Below are positions 6,962 to 13,380 of a stretch of DNA of 13,703 nt, one piece after another. A program made the position numbers and the translations under genes. The DNA comes from Mucilaginibacter sp. (GTDB taxonomy: Bacteria > Bacteroidota > Bacteroidia > Sphingobacteriales > Sphingobacteriaceae), in assembly GCA_028288315.1 (NCBI GenBank), contig JAQBNY010000230.1:1-13703 (forward strand), written 5' to 3'. Under the pieces are notes generated by a model that was not told the DNA's origin, made no database searches, and saw only the letters and a list, made by a program, of their open reading frames with translations. The first letter of the stretch is position 1. Each line of letters opens with the position of its first letter.

Positions 6962-7939
6962 ATGACGACTATTCAATGGGGTATAATTGGCTGCGGTAAC
7001 GTTACCGAAAAGAAAAGTGGCCAGGCGTATAACAAAATAAATGACAGTAGCCTGGTGGCTGTAATGCGTCGCGATGGTGCAAAAGCTGCCGACTATGCTA
7101 AGCGCCATAATGTAGGTAAGTGGTACAACGATGCCGAAAAGTTAATGGACGACCCGGATGTAAATTCGGTATCAATAGCTACACCACCGGCTTACCATTT
7201 GGAATATGCTTTAGCGGCTATAAAAAAAGGTTTAAACGTTTATGTTGAAAAGCCCGTTACCCGTAACGCGCAGGAAGCCGTTGAAATGGCCGAAGCTGTA
7301 AGACAAAGTAATACCAAATTAGTAGTGGCTCATTACCGCCGTGCCTTGCCAATGTTTCTGCACGTTAAAAACTTACTGGAAACTAATGCCATTGGTGAGG
7401 TTAGAACCGTACAGATAAGGATGTGGCAAAACCGCGAGCCTAAACTGATAGCCGAGACCGAAACCAACTGGCGCTTAAATCCTGAACTATCCGGCGGTGG
7501 TTATTTTCATGACCTTGCCCCCCATCAGTTGGATCTGATGCTATACTATTTTGGTGAACCGGAGCATTACAATGGTTACAGCCTGAATCAAGGCGAATTT
7601 AGCGCTGCGGATGACCATGTATGCGGACAAATAGTATTTAAGAATAAGGTTGTTGTAAATGGTTCATGGTGTTTTAACGTAGCCGAAAGTGAAAGAATCG
7701 ACACCTGCGAGATCATCGGTACAAAAGGAAAAATAACCTTCCCCTTCTTTGGAACATGGGTTACCTGCAAGAATGAGGTTGGTGAAGAGACCACTAATTT
7801 TACTCACCCGGAGCATATACAGCAGCCTATGATAACAAAAATAGTGAGCTATTTTAAAGGTGAGGGTCCAAATCCTTGCACTATTGACGAGGCGGTGGTA
7901 TTAATGAAGGTAATGGATTCATTTGCGAAAGCACTTTAA
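6962..7939 (+). CDS. Gfo/Idh/MocA family NAD(P)-dependent oxidoreductase
   Basis: A 325-residue oxidoreductase. The N-terminal Rossmann fold begins IIGCGNV (Gly10, Gly12), and SIATPPAYHLEYALAA leads to the signature EKPV (Glu96-Lys97-Pro98), whose Lys is the usual catalytic residue. The C-terminal domain contains GGGYFHDLAPHQLD with Asp184 and His188, the second part of the active site. Relatives oxidise or reduce sugars, inositols and related polyols; the substrate cannot be read from the sequence. There is no signal peptide, so it should act in the cytoplasm. It starts 16 bases after ligA without a visible promoter of its own and ends before a shared terminator, so it is probably the second gene of a ligA transcript. 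The functional link to ligation is probably none. Confidence 0.9.
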   Translation: MTTIQWGIIGCGNVTEKKSGQAYNKINDSSLVAVMRRDGAKAADYAKRHNVGKWYNDAEKLMDDPDVNSVSIATPPAYHLEYALAAIKKGLNVYVEKPVTRNAQEAVEMAEAVRQSNTKLVVAHYRRALPMFLHVKNLLETNAIGEVRTVQIRMWQNREPKLIAETETNWRLNPELSGGGYFHDLAPHQLDLMLYYFGEPEHYNGYSLNQGEFSAADDHVCGQIVFKNKVVVNGSWCFNVAESERIDTCEIIGTKGKITFPFFGTWVTCKNEVGEETTNFTHPEHIQQPMITKIVSYFKGEGPNPCTIDEAVVLMKVMDSFAKAL

Positions 7940-7943
7940 ACAT

Positions 7944-7995
7944 AAAAGGAGAGATAGCAAACATTTTTATAATATTTAATATTTCTCCTTTTTTT
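7944..7995. terminator. Shared bidirectional terminator
   Basis: A 9-bp stem AAAAGGAGA (7944-7952) with TCTCCTTTT (7984-7992), followed by a run of seven T (7989-7995). The 31-base loop is A/T-rich and can form inner AATATT pairing. It sits between two convergent genes (stops at 7939 and 8009) and can serve both. The long loop and modest GC content lower certainty. Confidence 0.5.
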
Positions 7996-8008
7996 GCATT
8001 AGCAAGAA

Positions 8009-8185
8009 TTAGTCTTTCTTCTTAGGCACTTTTGCCCCTTCTTTGCGGGCTTCTGATAGGCCTATTGCAACAGCTTGTTTTTTACTGGTTACTTTTTTGC
8101 CGCTGCCGCTTTTCAGTTTGCCTTCTTTCATTTCGTGCATGGTTTTTTCAACCTTGTCACCTGCTTTTTCCGAATATTTTGCCAT
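8009..8185 (-). CDS. Small Lys-rich DUF6496-like protein, 58 residues
   Basis: This gene is short and easy to miss. It reads ATG at 8183-8185 to TAA at 8009-8011 on the minus strand. The product starts MAKYSEKAGDKVEKTMHEMK, continues with EGKLKSGSGKKVTSKKQAVA and ends with IGLSEARKEGAKVPKKK plus D. It is very basic and contains 17 lysines. The order (KVxKxMHEMKxGKLKSG, then K(S/T)(R/K)KQAxAIGLSEAR, then a KVPKKK tail) matches the small DUF6496 proteins widespread in bacteria. Their function is unknown; the charge suggests nucleic-acid binding, but this is inference. It occupies most of the 341 bases between the oxidoreductase and the nucleoside phosphorylase. Open frames on the plus strand here are shadows. 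Confidence 0.85.
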   Translation of the reverse strand: MAKYSEKAGDKVEKTMHEMKEGKLKSGSGKKVTSKKQAVAIGLSEARKEGAKVPKKKD

Positions 8186-8280
8186 TGGTTTATATATTTG
8201 TTTATACTAATGCATAGCAAAGTTTTTGCCAAAGAATTTGACTACCTCGCCGCTTTTAAATGCGGTAAAACAGATTTATT

Positions 8281-9171
8281 TTGAACTATAACAAATTGAA
8301 ACCAATTTCAGAAACCGACCTTATACTCAATGCTGACGGCAGCGCCTACCATTTAAACCTGTTGCCGGGCGATATTGCAGATACAGTTATCACCGTTGGT
8401 GACCCCGACAGGGTAGGTGAGGTAAGCAAGTATTTTGATAGTATTGAACTGCAAAAAGGCAGGCGTGAGTTTATAACACATACCGGCCGCATTGGTAAAA
8501 AAAGAATAAGCGTACTCTCAACCGGCATAGGTACCGATAATATTGATATTGTGCTTAATGAACTGGATGCATTGGTAAATATTGATTTTGAAACCCGCAT
8601 TCCTAACGCTAATCTTAAAAAATTAAACATTATACGCATAGGTACGTCGGGTGCTATACAGCCGGATATTAAGGTGGATAGTCTGCTGGTATCATCCGCA
8701 GCTTTTGGGCTTGATGCACTGGCTGGGTTTTACAAGCAATGTTACAGCGAGGAAGAGAAGGAGTTGTTAAAACAATTCTCGGCGGAGTTTAATGAGGGGA
8801 TGATGATAAACCCTTACATCGCTACTGCAAATACAATGTTATTAAATAAACTGGCAGATGGCATGCAACAGGGTATCACTGTTACTGCTCCCGGCTTTTA
8901 CTCGCCCCAGGGAAGGCAGGTAAGGGCTTACTCTGCTATACCGCAATTAATGGATATAGTAACAAGCTTTAGGGCCGATGGCAAGCGCATAACCAATATG
9001 GAGATGGAAACGGCAGGCATTTATAGCCTGGCGAAAATATTGGGCCATTATGCAATATCTTTTAATGTGATACTGGCTAACAGGGCAATCAAAGAATTTA
9101 GCAAACAACCCGCAAAAATTATGGATAACTATATAAAGCAGCTTATTGAAAAAATAAGTAGTAATATATAA
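8281..9171 (+). CDS. Nucleoside phosphorylase, uridine-phosphorylase-like
   Basis: A member of the PNP/UDP phosphorylase family, 296 residues, which splits a nucleoside with phosphate into base and (deoxy)ribose-1-phosphate for salvage. Phosphate-binding elements are GDPDRV (40-45), STGIGTDN (80-87) and RIGTSGAI (119-126); the sugar-binding motif is NMEMET with Glu241 and Glu243. The segment FYSPQGR (206-212) places Gln210 and Arg212 like the uracil-binding Gln and Arg of E. coli uridine phosphorylase (FYPGQER), so a pyrimidine nucleoside is favoured. No ATG start is available: the frame begins at TTG 8281, with another TTG at 8296 (MKPISETDLILN). A possible promoter, TTTT at 8254 and TATTTTG at 8277-8283, overlaps the first TTG and would favour the second. 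Confidence 0.88.
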   Translation: MNYNKLKPISETDLILNADGSAYHLNLLPGDIADTVITVGDPDRVGEVSKYFDSIELQKGRREFITHTGRIGKKRISVLSTGIGTDNIDIVLNELDALVNIDFETRIPNANLKKLNIIRIGTSGAIQPDIKVDSLLVSSAAFGLDALAGFYKQCYSEEEKELLKQFSAEFNEGMMINPYIATANTMLLNKLADGMQQGITVTAPGFYSPQGRQVRAYSAIPQLMDIVTSFRADGKRITNMEMETAGIYSLAKILGHYAISFNVILANRAIKEFSKQPAKIMDNYIKQLIEKISSNI

Positions 9172-9251
9172 GTATTTATTGCACATTTATACGTGAGTGC
9201 AAAACATAGAAAATACATTGTATGTTGAGCAACTAATATCACCCCTGCAGT

Positions 9252-10346
9252 ATGCCCACAAAAAAGCTAATAGCACCATTTTACGAACGCCTCGCCCTTA
9301 TATTGATTGCTAGTTGCGTGCTTGGTTACCTGCTAATTGCAGCTAAAGAAATTATTGACCCCCTAATATTTGGATTTCTGTTTGCCGTTTTGCTATTACC
9401 TGTTTCAAATTTTTTGGAAAGAAAATTACGTTTACCACGTACTGCATCATCATTCATATCTATTATATTATTAGTGACTTTTGTTGGCGGGGTGCTTTAC
9501 CTGGTGGGCGCCCAAATATCCAACTTATATAATGACTGGCCTATGCTTCAAAGCCAGATAAAGCAATCAATAGAAAGTTTGAAGGAATGGATACAAGGCG
9601 CGTTTCATATTACTGCAAACAAACAAATGGTATATGTTGAGAATACAGGGCGTAAAATAATGGCATCGGGCGGGGCTGTTTTAGGAAGCACTTTCGGGGC
9701 CATATCATCACTGGTACTGTTTTACGTGTTCATACTCATTTTTACCTTTTTTATATTGTTTTACAGGCGTTTGTTATTACGGTTTATATTAAAGGTTTTT
9801 AGTGACGATAGCTCTCATGTGGTAGTAGACATTGTACAGAATATTCAGAAAATATTAAGGCAATACATTTTGGGTTTGCTTTTAGAAATGGTTATTGTAG
9901 CCGGCGTTGCCATTGCGGCGTTCTTTATTATTGGTATTAAATACGCGGCCTTACTGGGTATAATTGTCGGCTTATTTAATATTATACCATACCTGGGCAT
10001 TTTTACAGCGTTACTGTTAAGTACTTTAATAACGTTTGCCACCGGTACTCTTACGGATACCGTAACAGTAGGTATAAGTGTTATTGCCATTCATGCGATT
10101 GACGCTAATTTTTTATTGCCTGCAGTTGTAGGTTCAAAAGTAAGACTGAACGCACTTATTACTTTTATCGGTATTATTATTGGCGAGATGATATGGGGCC
10201 TTTCGGGTATGTTTTTATCTATCCCTATGATCGCTATTTTTAAGATCATATTTGACAGGGTTGAAAGCCTTAAGCCATGGGGTTATCTGCTTGGCGGCGA
10301 TTATGAGTACAAAGAATCGGCACAGAAAAAAATGAAAACCGAATAG
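9252..10346 (+). CDS. AI-2E family membrane transporter
   Basis: A 364-residue polytopic inner-membrane protein of the AI-2E (PF01594) family. Hydrophobic segments lie at about 14-31, 36-53, 68-87, 155-180, 208-229, 231-255, 257-280 and 305-340. Between helices three and four is a soluble stretch of about 65 residues with amphipathic character (QSQIKQSIESLKEWIQ), as in the family. Conserved late segments are GLFNIIPYLGIF and the NFLLPAVVGSKVRLNAL loop followed by GEMIWGLSGMFLSIP. Members export small molecules (the E. coli name refers to autoinducer-2) or act as Na+/H+ antiporters; which one applies here cannot be told. The start is ATG without Shine-Dalgarno. It ends 7 bases before the stop of a convergent gene and has no visible terminator. 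Confidence 0.9.
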   Translation: MPTKKLIAPFYERLALILIASCVLGYLLIAAKEIIDPLIFGFLFAVLLLPVSNFLERKLRLPRTASSFISIILLVTFVGGVLYLVGAQISNLYNDWPMLQSQIKQSIESLKEWIQGAFHITANKQMVYVENTGRKIMASGGAVLGSTFGAISSLVLFYVFILIFTFFILFYRRLLLRFILKVFSDDSSHVVVDIVQNIQKILRQYILGLLLEMVIVAGVAIAAFFIIGIKYAALLGIIVGLFNIIPYLGIFTALLLSTLITFATGTLTDTVTVGISVIAIHAIDANFLLPAVVGSKVRLNALITFIGIIIGEMIWGLSGMFLSIPMIAIFKIIFDRVESLKPWGYLLGGDYEYKESAQKKMKTE

Positions 10347-10353
10347 AAGTTCA

Positions 10354-10659
10354 CTATTTGGTTAGTTGATAAATGCGGATGTACAGTATGATAGCGTAAA
10401 CTATCAGTACAAGGGTATTGACCACCAACAGCCAGTTCAAATCCTGCTTGCTGTACTTTTTGATGGAACAAATTACCAGTAATACAACAAAACCCAATAT
10501 CAGCAGGATTGGAAATGCCAGTGACCACACATTTTTTGGCATCAGGTAAAGATGTTCCAGCTTGGTGTTATTGCCCTGTAAGTACGGTATAAGCGCCATT
10601 AAAAGCATAATAAAAAAAACACGCACTACCGCTTTTGCGGCTACCTGGCTAACTTTCAT
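10354..10659 (-). CDS. Small three-helix membrane protein of unknown function
   Basis: A 101-residue hydrophobic protein that I do not recognise. Membrane helices lie at about 12-27 (VRVFFIMLLMALIPYL), 46-66 (SLAFPILLILGFVVLLVICS) and 76-97 (WLLVVNTLVLIVYAIILYIR), separated by basic loops (KKYSKQ). A TTG at 10666-10668 could extend the frame by three codons, but the ATG at 10657-10659 is the natural start. A TACTTTG motif (10672-10666) close upstream resembles a -7 box with a one-base-short spacer. The gene is divergent from the cAMP phosphodiesterase gene and convergent with the AI-2E gene (7 bases between stops). Confidence 0.65.
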   Translation of the reverse strand: MKVSQVAAKAVVRVFFIMLLMALIPYLQGNNTKLEHLYLMPKNVWSLAFPILLILGFVVLLVICSIKKYSKQDLNWLLVVNTLVLIVYAIILYIRIYQLTK

Positions 10660-10730
10660 AGTGCACAAAGTAAAAACTTTTGGGCGAGATTCCTCACACG
10701 AAAAAATACCCTTTGTGTAAAACGGTTTAG

Positions 10731-10738
10731 TACTTTTG
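10731..10738 (+). promoter_or_regulatory. Putative -7 box of the cAMP phosphodiesterase gene
   Basis: TACTTTTG is an exact match to the Bacteroidota -7 consensus TAnnTTTG. Transcription would start near 10744, about 15 bases before the ATG at 10759. This makes the TTG at 10744 an unlikely start. No good -33 TTTG is seen at 19-21 bases; the nearest (10712-10715) is 15 bases away. Confidence 0.45.
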
Positions 10739-10758
10739 ATGACTTGAAACCCGTAAAT

Positions 10759-11718
10759 ATGCGTTTGTTACATAGAGTTTTCCTATCCCTATTGCTTTGC
10801 TTCTTATCAGCAGCTTCATTGTTTGCCCAAACTAAAATTGCATATTCATTCAGGGTGGTGCCTTTAGGCGTTTTAGGAGGAATTGATGAGAGTAATTTAT
10901 CGGCTTATATGGTAGCGCCTGCAGGTTCAAACAACTATATCTGCATGGATGCCGGTACGCTGCATGCCGGTATTGAAAAAGCAGTAGCCAATAAAGCCTT
11001 TACTGTCTCTGCAGAACAGGTGCTTAAAAGATACATTAAAGGTTACTTTATAACACATGCTCACCTTGATCATATTTCCGGGTTGATCATTAACTCGCCA
11101 GATGATAGCACTAAAACTATTTACGGGTTAAAAAGCACTTTGGAAACGGTAAAAACCCATTACTTTACCTGGGAAAGCTGGGCCAACTTTGCCGATGATG
11201 GCAACGCCCCGCTATTAAAGAAATATCATTATAAAGCCCTTGAACCGGGTAACGAAGTAGCTATAGATAACACTACTATGCAGGTGCAGGTGTTCCCGCT
11301 GAGTCACTCAAATTTAACAAGCACTGCTTTTTTAGTGCGAAGTAACGATAGTTATATTTTATACCTGGGCGATACCGGTGCCGACGAAATTGAAAAAAGC
11401 CACAACATGCAAAGCCTATGGGAAACTATTGCTCCGCTTGTAAAAGCAAAAAAGCTAAAAGCTATAATGATAGAAGTTTCCTTCCCTAACGAGCAGCCGG
11501 ATAAAACGCTGTTTGGCCATCTTACTCCCAGATTGCTTATGGATGAAATGAGTGTATTAGCTAAACTTGCCGGATCCATAAAAGGATTGAATGTAGTAAT
11601 CACCCACCTAAAACCGCCTGTGGCAAGCATCACTAAGATAAAAGCCCAACTTAAAGCTAATAACCAGCTTGGTTTAAACTTAATATATCCGCAACAGGGA
11701 AAAGTACTGAAGTTTTAA
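10759..11718 (+). CDS. Exported class II cyclic-nucleotide phosphodiesterase (metallo-beta-lactamase fold)
   Basis: A 319-residue protein that would hydrolyse 3',5'-cAMP. Residues 1-23 form a clear signal peptide (hydrophobic LSLLLCFLSAASLFA, cleavage probably before Gln24), so it acts in the periplasm or is anchored there. The metal motif THAHLDHISGLIINSP (99-114) fits the class II cAMP phosphodiesterase signature HxHLDH-x-x-GL. Further family motifs are PLSHSN (His183), YLGDTGAD (Asp205), SFPNEQPDKTLFGHLTP (His254) and ITHLKPP (His283). Relatives are yeast PDE1 and the periplasmic CpdP of Vibrio fischeri. The ATG at 10759 is preferred over TTG 10744 because it directly precedes the basic signal start and follows a -7 box. 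The next gene converges with 3 bases between stops. Function is well supported; true cAMP specificity is inferred. Confidence 0.88.
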   Translation: MRLLHRVFLSLLLCFLSAASLFAQTKIAYSFRVVPLGVLGGIDESNLSAYMVAPAGSNNYICMDAGTLHAGIEKAVANKAFTVSAEQVLKRYIKGYFITHAHLDHISGLIINSPDDSTKTIYGLKSTLETVKTHYFTWESWANFADDGNAPLLKKYHYKALEPGNEVAIDNTTMQVQVFPLSHSNLTSTAFLVRSNDSYILYLGDTGADEIEKSHNMQSLWETIAPLVKAKKLKAIMIEVSFPNEQPDKTLFGHLTPRLLMDEMSVLAKLAGSIKGLNVVITHLKPPVASITKIKAQLKANNQLGLNLIYPQQGKVLKF

Positions 11719-11721
11719 GGC

Positions 11722-12318
11722 TTACTTATCACTTAATAAATCCACGCAATTTTTTGCCAGGGTTGCAAGTCGGCTATTCAGGGTGCTTAAGCCCTTATCA
11801 TCTTTTATATTTTTATAGAGTGTTTTGATGAGCGATAGCGTGTCATTATCCGGGTCGCAGGCCTGTGCTTTCTCTAAATGTGGCAGCACCTTTTTAACCG
11901 CTGTGGCGTATAGGTCAGTGAGGCGCTTGTTTTCGGCAGCATCCGTTTTGGCAGCGTTTAGTTTAGTGGCAATATCCTGTACCTGCTTCATATACATATA
12001 GCCCAGCGCACGCTGTACCACATAATAATCGGGAACTGCGGCGGCTACCTTTTCGTAAAGAGGTAAGGCCTTAGCTGATTGGCTGTCATTTTCATATAAG
12101 TTACCTAATGAGTAATAAAAGCTTATGCGGGCTTTATCAGTAAGCTTATCTGCATTGGGCATTAGCTGCTCTCCAAGCTCTAAAGCATTTTCAGTTCTTC
12201 CCTCAAGTCGCGCCAGGTTAAAATCAAGGTAAGAATTATACACCTCGTCTGCAGTTTGTGCTTTAGTGGTTGTGACTGCAAATGCAATAATGAGTAATAG
12301 TATAACCTTTTTTAACAT
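11722..12318 (-). CDS. Exported TPR-like protein of unknown function
   Basis: A 198-residue protein with a signal peptide (KKVILLLIIAFAVTTTKA, cleavage probably after Ala20). The mature part is all helical. A TPR-like unit is visible at about 64-100 (ISFYYSLGNLYENDSQSAKA followed by LPLYEKVAAAVPDYY) and a second helical pair at about 135-170 (LPHLEKAQACDPDNDTLSLI). TPR units bind other proteins; the partner is unknown. The start is ATG, with a putative promoter 27-58 bases upstream. It is read toward the phosphodiesterase gene, with only 3 bases between the two stops. It follows the alkylation-repair genes on the same strand, but the 97-base gap and own promoter suggest it is a separate unit. 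Confidence 0.75.
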   Translation of the reverse strand: MLKKVILLLIIAFAVTTTKAQTADEVYNSYLDFNLARLEGRTENALELGEQLMPNADKLTDKARISFYYSLGNLYENDSQSAKALPLYEKVAAAVPDYYVVQRALGYMYMKQVQDIATKLNAAKTDAAENKRLTDLYATAVKKVLPHLEKAQACDPDNDTLSLIKTLYKNIKDDKGLSTLNSRLATLAKNCVDLLSDK

Positions 12319-12344
12319 TGTAGATATTTATAATTAACGAATAT

Positions 12345-12376
12345 CGAACTTTTGGTTGTACAATTACGCAGGCAAA
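12345..12376 (-). promoter_or_regulatory. Putative promoter of the TPR-like gene
   Basis: On the minus strand: a perfect TTTG (12376-12373), a 20-base spacer, then AAAGTTCG (12352-12345), which keeps the A, TT and G positions of TAnnTTTG and the TTCG ending of the fabG and ligA boxes. Transcription would begin near 12340, about 22 bases before the ATG. Confidence 0.4.
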
Positions 12377-12414
12377 TTTATTCGTGGTAGCCTATTTGAC
12401 AAAGTAGTTATCAC

Positions 12415-12675
12415 TTAGTTTAACACTTTCCATTTTTGATAAGCCTCTTTCATGCAATGCCCGCAGGGACGGTAACCTGCACTTGTAGCTTCTGTTTCGC
12501 TTTCAAAAAATAATCTGTTTTCGGTTTTTATTCTTTTACCTGATGAACAATTTAGTGTACCATATATTTTAAGCTTAAGGTTACCTGCCAGTTTTATGCC
12601 ACCACTATCCAGCAACTTTTTCAATTGCCTGCTACGGCCAAAGGTGGTCTTACCAAGATCAGTATGCCGGATCAT
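12415..12675 (-). CDS. Stand-alone Ada-type metal-binding domain protein
   Basis: An 86-residue protein consisting almost only of the Ada zinc-binding (PF02805-like) domain. In E. coli Ada this N-terminal domain takes methyl groups from DNA phosphotriesters onto a zinc-bound Cys and so senses alkylation. Visible motifs are LKLKIYGTLNCSSGKR (Cys43), TENRLFF and GYRPCGHC (Cys71, Cys74), matching Ada's REN-x-x-F and FRPCKRC. Only three cysteines are present; Cys43 aligns best with the second Cys of Ada's first pair, leaving the usual methyl-acceptor position without a Cys. Single-domain proteins of this form are, to my knowledge, common in Bacteroidota. Its ATG overlaps the TGA of the oxygenase gene (ATGA), so translation is probably coupled. 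It is the last gene of the operon. Confidence 0.85.
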   Translation of the reverse strand: MIRHTDLGKTTFGRSRQLKKLLDSGGIKLAGNLKLKIYGTLNCSSGKRIKTENRLFFESETEATSAGYRPCGHCMKEAYQKWKVLN

Positions 12676-13379
12676 GCAGCATCATGAAATATGATTCCCA
12701 AAGTATGGCGCTCACCACTTAACAACTCGCTAACACCATGTTTCATATTTACCCGGTAATAACCCTTGCTGCCTTTTACTGGGCGGTAGTTAGTTGTAAA
12801 AAGCAATATATCACCTTTGCCCTGTTTTAATACAATTGCCTTTGATTGTGCCCTTGGCCTTTGTTCTATCAGTACAAACTCACCACCCTTGTAATCTGTA
12901 TCCGGCTCATTCAGGAACACTACTAATTGCATAGGAAAGAAGATGTCGCCATACAAATCCTGATGCAGGGTATTATAGCCGCCCTTGCCATATTTTAATA
13001 TTAATGGCGTTGGCCGGGTTTGGTTATGCTGATGGCAAACTGCCGTTAACTCGTTTAAACTACCGGGAAATTGTTTGTCTGTATTCAGCGCCCTCATCCA
13101 ATTATTAGCAATGGGCGCAATAAGCGGATAGATACCTTCCCTTAACTGCTGTACCAAAGCAGGCAATGGATAATTGTAGTATTTGTATTCGCCCAAGCCA
13201 AAACGGTAACGCTCCATCTGTATAGTTTTGCGATAAAGGGCTTCATTAACGTATTGCTGTTTCAGCGCATCGCACTCTTCGCTTGTTAACACCTTCGGGA
13301 TGCATGCATAGCCCTTATCATTCATCTCAGCGGCAATATCTTCCCGTTTCAATTCCTCAATTCTTTGTTGCAGGTTCAT
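12672..13379 (-). CDS. 2OG-Fe(II) oxygenase (Oxygenase-NA / PF09859-like)
   Basis: A 235-residue cytoplasmic dioxygenase that uses Fe(II), O2 and 2-oxoglutarate. The iron triad is visible as His139 and Asp141 (LHQDLYGD) and the distal His214 (NMKHGVSE); Arg224 in GERHTLGIIFHDA fits the 2-oxoglutarate-binding Arg. The double-stranded beta-helix core runs from PLILKYGKGGYNTLHQD through KGGEFVLIEQRPRAQS to the C-terminus; the N-terminal 110 residues are helical. The resemblance is to the PF09859 group, whose substrate is not established. Here it sits between an Ogt/Ada methyltransferase (1 base after its stop) and an Ada zinc domain (ATGA overlap). A role in demethylating alkylated nucleic acid, in the manner of AlkB, is therefore a reasonable inference, not shown. 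Confidence 0.87.
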   Translation of the reverse strand: MNLQQRIEELKREDIAAEMNDKGYACIPKVLTSEECDALKQQYVNEALYRKTIQMERYRFGLGEYKYYNYPLPALVQQLREGIYPLIAPIANNWMRALNTDKQFPGSLNELTAVCHQHNQTRPTPLILKYGKGGYNTLHQDLYGDIFFPMQLVVFLNEPDTDYKGGEFVLIEQRPRAQSKAIVLKQGKGDILLFTTNYRPVKGSKGYYRVNMKHGVSELLSGERHTLGIIFHDAA

Positions 13380-13380
13380 A

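Noticed and set aside
8032..8284. Two overlapping plus-strand open frames rich in Phe, Leu and Cys
   Set aside because: They are complements of the Lys-rich minus-strand DUF6496-like gene and its upstream region; the apparent membrane character is an artefact of AAA/AAG codons read in reverse.
9179..9202. TTGCAC/GTGCAA inverted repeat after the nucleoside phosphorylase as terminator
   Set aside because: The stem has only six base pairs with a 12-base loop and no T-run follows, so it could be chance.
10694..10720. TCACAC and TTTGTGT upstream of the cAMP phosphodiesterase as a possible CRP operator
   Set aside because: The half-sites are in the reverse order of the TGTGA-N6-TCACA site and the imperfect palindrome has a bulged base; there is not enough support for an operator.
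10744..10758. TTG at 10744 as the start of the phosphodiesterase
   Set aside because: It would lie at the expected transcription start behind the TACTTTTG box and would place extra residues before a normal signal peptide.
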